64,000 nt of DNA. Origin: Holophagaceae bacterium (GTDB taxonomy: Bacteria; Acidobacteriota; Holophagae; Holophagales; Holophagaceae). Both the position numbers and the translations under genes were made by a program. Shown here piece by piece: positions 37,278 through 47,777 of this stretch. The DNA lies in NCBI GenBank assembly GCA_016710635.1, contig JADJVL010000007.1:211329-275328 (forward strand), given 5' to 3'. A model generated the notes under the pieces. That model saw nothing but the letters and a program-made list of their open reading frames with translations, ran no database searches and was not told where the DNA came from. Position 1 is the first letter of the stretch, and each line of letters opens with the position of its first letter.

Positions 37278-38465
37278 ATGGATCCGATAACGCGAAGGGC
37301 GATACCAGCCGCGGGGCTCATCGCCGCAGCGCTCTGCCTCGCCCCCGGTTGCGGCGGTTCCTCCAGCACCGCCGCGGCCCCTGCGAGCACCGCCACGACC
37401 TCAGGCATCGCGGAGTACCTCACCTTCACCCTCGACGCTCTTCCTGCCTACGCCCAGCCCGCCTTCCCCGTCCACTACGACGCCCAGGTGCTGCAGATCG
37501 ACAACCAGAGGGCGGGCAACGTCGTCACCGACAAGGGTGCCAGCCTGGGGCGCGTGCTCTTCCACGACAAGCGCCTCAGCGTCAACGACACCATCTCCTG
37601 CGCCAGCTGCCACCAGCAGCCTCTGGGCATGGGCGATGCGGCCACCTTCAGCGCAGGGTTCGCACCAGGCACCCGGACCGCGGCCCACTCCATGCGTCTG
37701 CACAACAGCCGCTTCTACGGACCCGGCTCGATGTTCTGGGACAAGCGGGCCGCGACCCTCGAAGTGCAGACCACCCAGCCCATACAGAGTTCCGTGGAGA
37801 TGGGCTTCGATGGGGACCATGGCGGCATCCCCGCCCTCGTGGCCAAGATGCGGACCCTCCCCTACTACCCCGAACTCTTCACCGCCGTCTATGGCGACGC
37901 CAGCATCACGGAGGACCGCATCCAGCGGGCCCTCGCCCAGTACGTGCGCAGCATGGTGTCCACCCACAGCCGCTGGGATGATGGCGCCGCGGTGACCTAC
38001 GCTCCCTTCGCGCCCGGCAAGGGGCTGGGTGCGCCGAAGCCCGGTTTCAGCGCCTCGGAGAACCGGGGGCAGCAGCTCTTCTTCACGGCCAAACCCGACG
38101 GCGGGGCCGGCTGCATCGCCTGTCACGCGGCGCCCACCTTTGCCCTGGCGGGCAACTCCCTGAGCAATGGCCTCACCGCCGGCGAAAACCGCATCTTCAA
38201 GTCCCCGTCCCTCAAGAGCGTCTCCGAGACGGGCCCCTACATGCACGATGGCTCCCTGGCCACCCTGGAAGCGGTCGTGGACCACTACGACCACGGCATC
38301 CAGGACGGCCCCGCCCTGGACCCCAGGCTCAAGGGTCCCAATGGCCTGCCCCAGCGCCTGAACCTCAGCCCGGCCGACAAGGCGGCCCTGGTGGACTTCC
38401 TGAAGACCCTCCAGGATTCCCAGCTCGCCACGGATGCCCGCTTCTTGAATCCCTTCAAGAAGTAG
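37278..38465 (+). CDS. Di-haem cytochrome c peroxidase (MauG/CcpA family)
   Basis: 395 residues from the ATG at 37278, chosen for its GGAGG and signal peptide (AAGLIAAALCLAPGCGG; the Cys could be lipidated, although APGC is a weak lipobox). Two c-type haem motifs, CASCH and CIACH, lie in the arrangement of bacterial di-haem peroxidases, with GRVLFHDKRLSVNDTISC, SVEMGF, FKSPSLKSVSETGPYMHDG and VDHYDHGI. It should reduce hydrogen peroxide, or oxidise another substrate, in the periplasm. The next gene follows after 30 bp. Confidence 0.92.
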   Translation: MDPITRRAIPAAGLIAAALCLAPGCGGSSSTAAAPASTATTSGIAEYLTFTLDALPAYAQPAFPVHYDAQVLQIDNQRAGNVVTDKGASLGRVLFHDKRLSVNDTISCASCHQQPLGMGDAATFSAGFAPGTRTAAHSMRLHNSRFYGPGSMFWDKRAATLEVQTTQPIQSSVEMGFDGDHGGIPALVAKMRTLPYYPELFTAVYGDASITEDRIQRALAQYVRSMVSTHSRWDDGAAVTYAPFAPGKGLGAPKPGFSASENRGQQLFFTAKPDGGAGCIACHAAPTFALAGNSLSNGLTAGENRIFKSPSLKSVSETGPYMHDGSLATLEAVVDHYDHGIQDGPALDPRLKGPNGLPQRLNLSPADKAALVDFLKTLQDSQLATDARFLNPFKK

Positions 38466-38495
38466 CCCCTCATCACCCCATTCCTCGGAGATCCC

Positions 38496-38996
38496 ATGAG
38501 CTTCCTCCTCGCCCTCCTTCAGGTGCCGGGCCAGCTGCAGCCCCCGCCGCCACCGCCCTTCCCGCTGCTGGATCCCCGGCTCGGTCTCGACGCCACCCAG
38601 CGCCAGTCCATCGATGCCCTCCTCGTCCGCCACCGGGACGCCATGCAGAGCCGCCACAAGGCCTGGGACGAGGCCCGCGAAGCCCTGCACAAGGCCATGG
38701 GGGATCCCCAGCGGACCGTCACGGAACTGGAGACGCTCCTTCGCCAGGAAACGGAGGCCCACCGCGCCCAGGTGCTCGCCGCCCATGCCCTGCTGGTGGA
38801 AGCCGCCCAGGTGCTCCGCCCTGAGCAGCGGGAAGCCCTGACGCGATTGCGCCCCGTCATGCCGCACCCCCGGGGACCACGGCCGGAAGGTCGTCTGGAA
38901 GGTCGTCCCGAAGGTCGGCCGGAAGGTCGTCCCGAAGGTCGCCCGGAAGGTCGTCCGGAAGGTCGCCCCGAAGGCCGGCCGGAGCCCCGCGACTGA
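38496..38996 (+). CDS. Spy/CpxP-like periplasmic protein with Gly-Arg-Pro-Glu repeat tail
   Basis: 166 residues with GGAG before the ATG. After a short hydrophobic N-terminus and a Pro-rich stretch, residues about 25-125 form a long charged helix pair (TQRQSIDALLVRHRDAMQS, LRPEQREALTRLRPVM) like Spy/CpxP/zinc-resistance-associated proteins. The tail is about eight repeats of Glu-Gly-Arg-Pro encoded by 12-bp units. Located between the peroxidase and the LytS-like kinase, it may be a periplasmic chaperone or stress-sensing modulator of that kinase; this is inferred from analogy with CpxP. Confidence 0.68.
   Translation: MSFLLALLQVPGQLQPPPPPPFPLLDPRLGLDATQRQSIDALLVRHRDAMQSRHKAWDEAREALHKAMGDPQRTVTELETLLRQETEAHRAQVLAAHALLVEAAQVLRPEQREALTRLRPVMPHPRGPRPEGRLEGRPEGRPEGRPEGRPEGRPEGRPEGRPEPRD
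38886..38981 (+). repeat. Eight tandem 12-bp units in the Spy-like gene
   Basis: Units begin GAAGGTCG at 38886, 38898, 38910, 38922, 38934, 38946 and 38958; the last at 38970 is slightly diverged. Each encodes Glu-Gly-Arg-Pro (Leu in one). Unit length is a multiple of three, so copy number changes keep the frame. Confidence 0.9.
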
Positions 38997-39028
38997 CCTG
39001 CTACCGTACAGGCCGAACAGGGATCTGA

Positions 39029-40254
39029 ATGCGCAGCCCCGACATCCTGAACGCGGTCCTCCACCGCCTGCAGCGGCGATCCACCTGGGTCGCCGCGCTC
39101 CTGTTCGGTTCAGCCTGGTTGGGCATGCGGGCGATCATGGGCCTTCCCTTCGAGGGCTTCGGCTTGGGAGAGACTGTCGTTCCCCTGGTCCTGCTCCTGG
39201 GCACCCTATTGCTGGGGCCCGTGCCCTGGCAGTGGACGGGTGACGCTGCCTCCTTGACGCCCTTCCTGCGGGGCCTGCTGCAAGCCATCCCCTGGAACGC
39301 CGCTTGGATCGTCCTAGGCCTCGCTCTGCTCTCGGGCCTGGGCGTACCCGTGGGACCCCGGGGAAACCTGCTCAGCAGCCCACCACCACCCCGGCGGGAA
39401 GGCCCGCCACCGCCCCGGCCTCGAGACGGTGAACGTCCGCCACCCCCGGAATGGGGGCGTCTCGACCCAGCGGCGCCGGGTCGCCCCGGCGGGCCCGAGC
39501 GGGACCGGTTGGAGCCAACCGGGCCGTCCGAGGCGACAGCGCGGCGGACCCGCCCCCTGGCCCCCGGGCCCCTGAATGTCGGTCTCACCAACCTGCCCCT
39601 CGTGATGCTCCTGGGGTGGTTCCTGGCGGATCGGGAGCGGTCCGCCACCTCCGAGCGCGCCTTCCAGCGGCTGGCGGAAGAGGCCCGCAGCGCCGCGCTC
39701 CAGGCCCAGATGCACCCCCACGCCCTCTTCAACGCCCTGAGCGGGCTGTCGGAGCTCGTGCATGAGGATCCGGACGCGGCGGAGGAGGCCCTCTTGGAAC
39801 TCTCCCGCATGATGCGGCTCCTGCTGCACCAGACGAACCATCAGCTGCTGCCCCTCCGGGATGAACGGGAACTCATCCGGAGCTACCTCACCCTGGAGAA
39901 GATCCGCCTGGGCGCCCTCCTCGCGGTCCAGTGGGAGTGGCCCGAGGGCGTGGATGGCCTCGCCTTTCCCCCCCTGCTGCTCATGCCCCTCGTGGAAAAC
40001 GCCATCAAGCACGGCATCAGCCAGCATCCCCAGGGCGGGCAGCTTAGCATCCAGGCCCTTCGCGAGGAGGACACCTCCACCTGCGCGTGTCCAACACCGG
40101 GGCCGCCCACTCGAGCGCCGAGGGCCACGGCATGGGCCACCGCAACCTGGAGGAGCGTCTGGCCCTCATGAAGCCCCCGGGGCGATTCCGCATCGGCCGG
40201 GAGGGTGAACGGACCGTGGCCGAGCTGTGGCTCCCCCTGCCGGAGCGGGGATGA
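39029..40254 (+). CDS. LytS-type sensor histidine kinase (one frameshift near the 3' end)
   Basis: N-terminal transmembrane helices (about residues 18-110), a long Pro/Arg-rich linker, another helix (NLPLVMLLGWFLADRE), then the His_kinase region with QMHPHALFNALSGLSELV (phospho-acceptor His) and the N box PLVENAIKHGISQHP. The written frame ends at 40171 with a meaningless tail. Adding one C near 40074-40078 restores LHLRVSNTG, GHGMGHRNLEERL and a stop at 40252-40254 that overlaps the regulator ATG, for 408 residues. With the next gene it forms a LytS/LytTR pair. The indel is probably a sequence error. Confidence 0.87.
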
Positions 40255-40982
40255 AAGCGCTGCGCATCGCCATCGCCGAGGACGAGCCCATGAACCTGCG
40301 CCGCCTGGCGCGGCTGCTGGAGGATTGTGGGTGCGAGATCGCCGCCACCTTCGGCAATGGCCTCGAGATGGAGGAGTGGCTGCGGAGTTCCCCGGACGTC
40401 GACGCCGTCTTCCTGGACATCCAGATGCCGGGCCTCGATGGCCTGAACCTGCGGGCCTCCGTGCCCGAGCGCTACCCCGTCGTCTTCGTCACCGCCTTCG
40501 CGGAACATGCGGCCGAGGCCTTCGACCTCGACGCCGTGGACTACCTGCTGAAGCCCGTGACCGTGCCGCGGCTCGCCAAGGCTCTCGCCCGCGTGCGCAA
40601 GGCCCTCAGAGGACCGGAGGGCTCTACCTCGGCGGCCGCGCAGAACCGGAAGCCCCGCTATCCCGTGACGGCGGGTGGTGGCGTGCTGCTGCTGGAACTC
40701 GCCAGGACCACCCACTTCGAAGTGGAGGAACAGGTGGTCTGGGCCTACGCCGGTGAGAAATTCCGCACCAAGTGGAAGAGCCTCGGCGAAGTGGAGGCGG
40801 CCTTCCCGGAGGCGGGCCTCCTGCGCATCCACCGCCACCTCCTCATCCGTCCGGAGGCCGTCATCGGCGTCTGGTCCAGCGGCAATGGCGCCCGTGTCAT
40901 GGTGCGCCTCCTGGGTGGCGCCGAGGTGGAGGCCAGCCGGGGCGCCACGCCCAGGCTCAAGGAAAGGCTGGGGCTGGAGTAG
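40251..40982 (+). CDS. LytTR-family response regulator
   Basis: 243 residues from the ATG at 40251, which overlaps the restored kinase stop (ATGA). Receiver domain with EDEP acidic pocket, AVFLDIQMPGLDGL (phospho-acceptor Asp), VFVTAF and YLLKPV; C-terminal LytTR DNA-binding domain from about residue 140 with LRIHRHLLIRPEAVIGV. It is the transcriptional output of the upstream LytS-like kinase. Its targets may include the peroxidase and Spy-like genes in the same operon, but no LytTR box pair was recognised. Confidence 0.92.
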   Translation: MKALRIAIAEDEPMNLRRLARLLEDCGCEIAATFGNGLEMEEWLRSSPDVDAVFLDIQMPGLDGLNLRASVPERYPVVFVTAFAEHAAEAFDLDAVDYLLKPVTVPRLAKALARVRKALRGPEGSTSAAAQNRKPRYPVTAGGGVLLLELARTTHFEVEEQVVWAYAGEKFRTKWKSLGEVEAAFPEAGLLRIHRHLLIRPEAVIGVWSSGNGARVMVRLLGGAEVEASRGATPRLKERLGLE

Positions 40983-41177
40983 GCCTCAGGCGGGCTCCTA
41001 TGCCTACCGAGGCGGGCGTGAACAGATCGCTCCAATCCCGCCCGGGAAAGGTTGTCCGGGGTGGCCGAGTGGGAGACGATTCCCCTCAGAGAGGACGCCT
41101 GTGCCCATGCCCGGAATCCGTTCGACCCCGCTGAAGACGCCGCTCGGACCGCGGTCGCCGACCCTGGCGGGAGCCCC

Positions 41178-42092
41178 ATGACGCCGCACGCCAAGGCGTT
41201 CTGGCAGATCCATGCCTGTGTCGTGCTCTGGGGCTTCACGGCCATCCTGGGCAAGCTGATCAGCCTGCCCGCCCTGGCCCTGGTCTGGTGGCGCATGGCG
41301 CTGGTGGTGGCGGTGCTGCTGGCGGTGCCGCGGGTGTGGCGGGGGCTGCGGGCGCTGCCCCGGCGCCTGCTCGGGATCTATGCGGGCATCGGCGTGCTGG
41401 TGTCCCTGCACTGGCTGACCTTCTACGGCGCGATCAAGCTGGCGAACGCGTCGGTGGCGGTGACCTGCATCGCGCTGGGCCCGGTGTTCCTGGCCCTGGT
41501 GGAACCCTGGATCGCCCGCCGGCGCTTCGACGCCCGCGAACTGCTGCTGGGGATTGCCGTGGTGCCCGGCGTCGCCCTCGTGGTCGGCGGCGTGCCCGCG
41601 GGCATGCGCCTGGGCATCGCCGTCGGAACCCTGTCGGCCCTGCTGGTGGCGGTCTTCGGCTCCCTCAACAAGCGCTTCGTCGAACGGGCCGACCCCCTGA
41701 CGGTCACCTGCATCGAACTGGGCGCCGGGACGGTCTTCCTGACCCTGCTCGCGCCCTTCCTGCCCCATTCCGGAGCGCTGTTTCCGATCCCTGGCCCCCG
41801 GGACGCCCTGCTCCTGGGCCTGCTCGCCACGGGCTGCACCCTGCTGCCCTTCGCCCTTTCCCTGGTCGCCCTGCGCCACTTGAGCGCCTTCGCCGCGCAG
41901 CTGGCGGTGAACCTGGAGCCGGTGTACGCCATCGGCCTGGCCATCGTCCTGCTTGGCGAACAGCGCGAGCTCACGGGCTGGTTCTACACAGGCGTGGCGA
42001 TCATCCTGCTCGCGGTGTTCGTCCCGGTGTGGTGGGCGCGGCGCAACCGCGGGGCCGCGCCGGTCCCCGAAGGCATCGCCGGCGAGCACTGA
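41178..42092 (+). CDS. EamA/DMT-family transporter
   Basis: 304 residues from the ATG at 41178 with GGGAG upstream; about ten transmembrane helices in two EamA halves. VLWGFTAILGKLISLPALALVWWRM opens the first half, and LRHLSAFAAQLAVNLEPVYAIGLA with LLGEQ closes the second, the usual DMT signature. It should be an inner-membrane exporter or permease of small metabolites; substrate unknown. It is convergent with the small gene at 42115. Confidence 0.88.
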   Translation: MTPHAKAFWQIHACVVLWGFTAILGKLISLPALALVWWRMALVVAVLLAVPRVWRGLRALPRRLLGIYAGIGVLVSLHWLTFYGAIKLANASVAVTCIALGPVFLALVEPWIARRRFDARELLLGIAVVPGVALVVGGVPAGMRLGIAVGTLSALLVAVFGSLNKRFVERADPLTVTCIELGAGTVFLTLLAPFLPHSGALFPIPGPRDALLLGLLATGCTLLPFALSLVALRHLSAFAAQLAVNLEPVYAIGLAIVLLGEQRELTGWFYTGVAIILLAVFVPVWWARRNRGAAPVPEGIAGEH

Positions 42093-42114
42093 GCTCGGAG
42101 GGCCAGCGGCCTCC

Positions 42115-42738
42115 TCACCGCGGCAGCGCACCCAGGGCCGGCCCCGGATCGAAGGCCATCACCCGGGCCTCCACCGGCGCCCCGTTCTGGCTCACCCAGG
42201 CCCCCAGATCCGGCTTCGCGGGATTGCCGTAGGCGCGGCGGGAGTAGACGATCCCCGCGCCCTTCCCGTTCACCAGCAGGAGCCGCGCGGCAGCGAACTC
42301 GATGAACTGATTGCTGCCCAGAAGCGCCGCGATGAAGTGCTCGGCGGGCTTCTGGGCGGTGCGGGGCAGGGAGTTGGTGCGGAGGATCTTCCCCTTCGCG
42401 TTCTGGTAGGCGCCCAGGGTGCGGTTGGCCTGGGCGGCGAGGGCCTCGCCGGTGGTGATCCCGTCGTAGCGCCAGAGGGTGAGCATCTCCGTCCACCGGC
42501 TCAGGTCCTCCTGGCCCGCCGGAGTGAATTCGAACTGGCCGTCCTTCGACCAGCGCAGGTGGAACTCCGTGCCGTTGAATTTCACCGAGACGGGCTTGGG
42601 TCCCCGGGCGGGCGCGGGCGCAGGCCAGGGACAGGGCCCGGGCGCGGCTCCCCTTGGGCGAGGCAGGACTAGGGCCGGCGCAGGCCAGGTTGTTCCCGGG
42701 GCCGAGGACCTGGGAGCCACGCCTTCGGGCGGAGCCAC
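42115..42738 (-). CDS. Hypothetical protein, N-terminus uncertain
   Basis: The C-terminal 150 residues look genuine (VKFNGTEFHLRW, LTLWRYDGITTGEALA, GKILRTNSLPRTAQKPAEHFIAALL), mixed alpha/beta with balanced composition. The first 45 residues are Pro/Ala-rich and may be a poor signal peptide or a wrong frame: the GTG start at 42738 has no ribosome-binding site, and the nearby ATG at 42743 is in another frame that soon stops. A further indel here would explain this. Family not recognised. It may be exported. Confidence 0.5.
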   Translation of the reverse strand: MAPPEGVAPRSSAPGTTWPAPALVLPRPRGAAPGPCPWPAPAPARGPKPVSVKFNGTEFHLRWSKDGQFEFTPAGQEDLSRWTEMLTLWRYDGITTGEALAAQANRTLGAYQNAKGKILRTNSLPRTAQKPAEHFIAALLGSNQFIEFAAARLLLVNGKGAGIVYSRRAYGNPAKPDLGAWVSQNGAPVEARVMAFDPGPALGALPR

Positions 42739-42842
42739 TTCATGATCCTTTGGATCACTCCGGCGCGGGTGGCGGAGGCTCCGGGATTCTATGGCCAGTC
42801 GCTCGGGTGGCCCTCCCGCCTCACCCGCAGGGGGGGCGAAGG

Positions 42843-45109
<2,267 letters not shown>

Positions 45110-45113
<4 letters not shown>

Positions 45114-45427
45114 CCATCCACCTCCATGGTGCAGAGCAGAGGGAACTGCTGCTGCTCGGCGAGGACGCGGACCCGGTGCAGCTTGGTTTCGGCGACATCG
45201 AAGGTGTAGACGCCGGCGATGCCGCGGCCGGCCTTGTGCACCGCCATCATGATGCGGACCGCTTCGGGCTCGGGTTTGCGGAAGACCGTGCGGAGCACCA
45301 TGACGACGAAGTCCTGGGTGGTGTAGTCGTCGTTGTGGAGGACGACGCGCCACAGGGGCGGCGCCTTCAGTTCCACGCGGTCCTGGGTCTGCACGCCTTC
45401 CTGGCGGCGGGGTTGGTTCGTGCCCAT
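45110..45427 (-). CDS. clpS: ATP-dependent Clp protease adaptor
   Basis: 105 residues. WRVVLHNDDYTTQDFVVMVL and the AVHKAGRGIAGVYTFDVAETK segment are the ClpS signature. ClpS binds N-terminal Leu, Phe, Tyr or Trp on proteins and hands them to ClpA. The gene overlaps clpA by 4 nt. A TAGAAT hexamer lies exactly 6 nt before its ATG. Confidence 0.97.
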
Positions 45428-45433
45428 GGGGTG

Positions 45434-45439
45434 ATTCTA
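45434..45439 (-). promoter_or_regulatory. Putative leaderless -10 element of clpS-clpA
   Basis: On the minus strand the hexamer reads TAGAAT, close to the sigma-70 TATAAT consensus, and ends 6 nt before the clpS ATG at 45427. There is no ribosome-binding site between them. Confidence 0.5.
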
Positions 45440-45483
45440 CCCTTCGGCGGTCCTTTTTCTTTTCGGCAGCCCCGGGCCGGGCG

Positions 45484-46527
45484 CTAGCGGGCCTTCACGG
45501 CCCACCGCAGCTTCGCCGGGGAGGACCGGGGATTGTCCCGCTGCTCCTCGAAGGAGGCCCGCTCCGGCGCCTCGGCGATGGCGGCGTAGATTCCCGCGCG
45601 GTGCCCTTCGAGAAAGGCCTTCTTCACCCGCCGGTCCTCGCCGGAATGGAAGCTGAGGATCGCCACACGGCCGCCGGGCTTCAGGGCGCGGGGCAGGAAG
45701 GCGAGGAACTGGTCCAGCACGCCGAACTCGTCGTTCACGGCGATGCGCAGGGCCTGGAGGCTGCGCTGGAGGGACTTGCGGGTCTCCGGATCGTCCCGGT
45801 CGAAGCCGGCCTCCATGAGGGCGCCCCGCACGACTTCCGCGAAGTGGCGGGTGCCGAGGATGGGCTGCCCCGCGGCGCAGAGGGCCCGGGCGATCTGCGC
45901 CGCGAAGGGTTCGTCGGCGTTCGTGGTGAGCATGTCCGCGAGGTCCGCTTCGGCCAGACCCGCCAGCAGTTCGGAGGCGGGTCTCCCCCGCTGGGGATTC
46001 AGACGCAGGTCCAGGGGCCCGTCGGCCTTCCAGGTGAAGCCCCGGGCGGGATTGTCGATCTGCATGGAGCTGAGGCCCAGGTCCGCGAGGACGCCGTCGA
46101 AGGGGCCGGTGCGGGGGATCAGCCCCGGCAGTCCGGCGAAGTTCATGCGCAGGGCCTCGAAGAGGTCCGGGCCGAAGCCCTCCTCCCGCAGCCGCGCCTC
46201 CGTGCGGGGCAGTTCGAGAGGGTCCACGTCGAGGCCCACGAGATGGCCGCCGGGCCGCAGCCGGCCCATGAGTTCCCGGGCGTGGCCGCCGTAGCCCAGG
46301 GTCGCGTCCAGGACGGTCTCGCCGGGTTGCGGCGCCAGCCGTTCCAGGATCTCCCGCACCATGATCGACCGGTGGGAGCCCGCCGGCGTCTGGCCCCGGG
46401 CCATGACCTTCAGCCGCTCCTCGGCGAAGCGGGAAGGATCCAATTCCTTGTACTTCTCCTCGAAGCGCCGCGGGTGCGTCCCCTTGTAGCGGGGACGGCG
46501 GCGGGGCGGGGCGGGTTCGTCGGGCAT
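45484..46527 (-). CDS. rsmH: 16S rRNA (cytosine(1402)-N(4))-methyltransferase
   Basis: 347 residues. SHRSIMVREILERLAP, VLDATLGYGGHARELM, ADLGLSSMQIDNPARGFTWKADGPLDLRL and ILSFHSGEDRRVKKAF follow RsmH/MraW; the last replaces the more usual FHSLEDR. It methylates C1402 of 16S rRNA using SAM. The gene is not in a division/cell-wall cluster, its usual place, and has a 30-residue Pro/Arg-rich N-terminal extension. It is divergent from the cyclase gene. Confidence 0.9.
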   Translation of the reverse strand: MPDEPAPPRRRPRYKGTHPRRFEEKYKELDPSRFAEERLKVMARGQTPAGSHRSIMVREILERLAPQPGETVLDATLGYGGHARELMGRLRPGGHLVGLDVDPLELPRTEARLREEGFGPDLFEALRMNFAGLPGLIPRTGPFDGVLADLGLSSMQIDNPARGFTWKADGPLDLRLNPQRGRPASELLAGLAEADLADMLTTNADEPFAAQIARALCAAGQPILGTRHFAEVVRGALMEAGFDRDDPETRKSLQRSLQALRIAVNDEFGVLDQFLAFLPRALKPGGRVAILSFHSGEDRRVKKAFLEGHRAGIYAAIAEAPERASFEEQRDNPRSSPAKLRWAVKAR

Positions 46528-46614
46528 GGGCCATTGTCACCGGGGCGCGATCCGGACTTGTCCCGGAAGACGGTTTGGCGCATGGTTTGATCGTCTCCCA
46601 CCCCGGCAGGCCCC

Positions 46615-47556
46615 ATGGATGAGCAGCCCGTCCCCTCCGACGAACCTGAACTCGCGAGCACGCGGAGGGCCCTGGCGGCCGCCGAGGCGCGCTTTCGGGA
46701 CCTCACGGAGCTGAGCCCGGACCTCATCGCCCGCCACGACCTGGAGGGTCGCTTCACCTTCGCTTCCAGCGCCCTGAAGCGGCTGCTCGGCCTGGAACCG
46801 GACCTGGTGCTGGGCCGGCTGACCACGGACTTCGTGGTCCCGGAGGACATCGCGGCGTTCCGGGCCTTTTTCGACGCCCTTCTCAAAGGCGAGGCGCCGC
46901 CTCCCGCCAAGTTCCGGATGCACCACGCCCAGGGCGGCGTGGTCTGGCTCGAGGCCCGGGGCACCCGCGTCCACGGCCCGGAGGGCGCGCCGGCGGAAGT
47001 GGTGCTCCTGTCCCGGGACATCACCGACCTGAAGGCCCTGGAAGCCATCCTCGAACAGGAAGGGACCCGGGACGAGCTCACGGGCCTGCACAACCGGCGC
47101 TATCTGATGGAGCGCCTGGAGCCCGCCCTGCGTTCCGCAAGGCGCTACGGCCACCCCTTGAGCTTCTGCCTATGCGACCTGGACCGCTTCAAGGAGGTCA
47201 ACGAGGCCCACGGCCGCGCCGCCGGGGATGAGATCCTCAAGGCCTTCGGCCTCATCGCCCGCAAGGAGCTCCGCAGCGAGGACCTGGCCGCCCGCTACGG
47301 CGGCGACGAGTTCGCCTTCCTCTTCCCCTTCATCACCGCCCAGGACGCCGCGGTGAGCCTGGAGCGCATCCGGGAGCGGCTGCGCAGCAAGGACTTCTGC
47401 GGCCATTCCGAGGAGCTGTTCCGGGTCAGCGCCACCTTCGGCGTGGCCAACCTGGATCCGGCCCATGCCCGCCCCGAGGATCTCTTCGAGGCGGCGGACC
47501 GGGTGCTCTTCCACGCCAAGGAACTGGGCCGGGACCGGGTGCTCGTCGAGGGCTGA
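46615..47556 (+). CDS. PAS-GGDEF diguanylate cyclase
   Basis: 313 residues. A PAS domain at about residues 22-140 (FRDLTELSPDLIARHDLEGRFTFASSALKRLLG, then VVLLSRDITDLKALE) is followed by a GGDEF domain with DELTGLHNRRYL and an intact active site RYGGDEFAF. The product-inhibition site RxxD is present as RSED five residues before GGDEF. No transmembrane segment, so it should be a cytoplasmic cyclase making c-di-GMP in response to a PAS-bound signal. Confidence 0.93.
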   Translation: MDEQPVPSDEPELASTRRALAAAEARFRDLTELSPDLIARHDLEGRFTFASSALKRLLGLEPDLVLGRLTTDFVVPEDIAAFRAFFDALLKGEAPPPAKFRMHHAQGGVVWLEARGTRVHGPEGAPAEVVLLSRDITDLKALEAILEQEGTRDELTGLHNRRYLMERLEPALRSARRYGHPLSFCLCDLDRFKEVNEAHGRAAGDEILKAFGLIARKELRSEDLAARYGGDEFAFLFPFITAQDAAVSLERIRERLRSKDFCGHSEELFRVSATFGVANLDPAHARPEDLFEAADRVLFHAKELGRDRVLVEG

Positions 47557-47777
47557 GCGCCGCCGCATTGAAGTCGCGGGCTCCTCCAGTCCCGTTCAGC
47601 CCGCCTGTTCCAACCCCGGGAAAGGTGCCAGTTTTCCGCCCCTGGATTCCGGCAGGTCGCCACCGGCCCGCCCGCATTCCCCCCACAAGGGTTCTCCTTC
47701 GTCCCCGGGCGGTCAGGTTGGGGTGACGACATGCACGCACCGGTCCGGTGACCGGCTTCCTGGGAGGACCTTTCCTT

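Noticed and set aside
38886..38981. Regularly spaced repeats resembling a mini CRISPR array
   Set aside because: Units are 12 bp, contiguous and in frame within a gene, with no spacers and no cas genes.
41057..41140. tRNA-Ser-like string (GGGTGGCCGAGTGGGAG and later GTTCGACCCC)
   Set aside because: Acceptor and anticodon stems do not pair and no anticodon loop is evident; probably coincidence.
47557..47777. Possible riboswitch between the GGDEF gene and the Oar-like receptor gene
   Set aside because: The 220-bp gap has short inverted repeats, but no conserved c-di-GMP or cobalamin core could be matched by eye.
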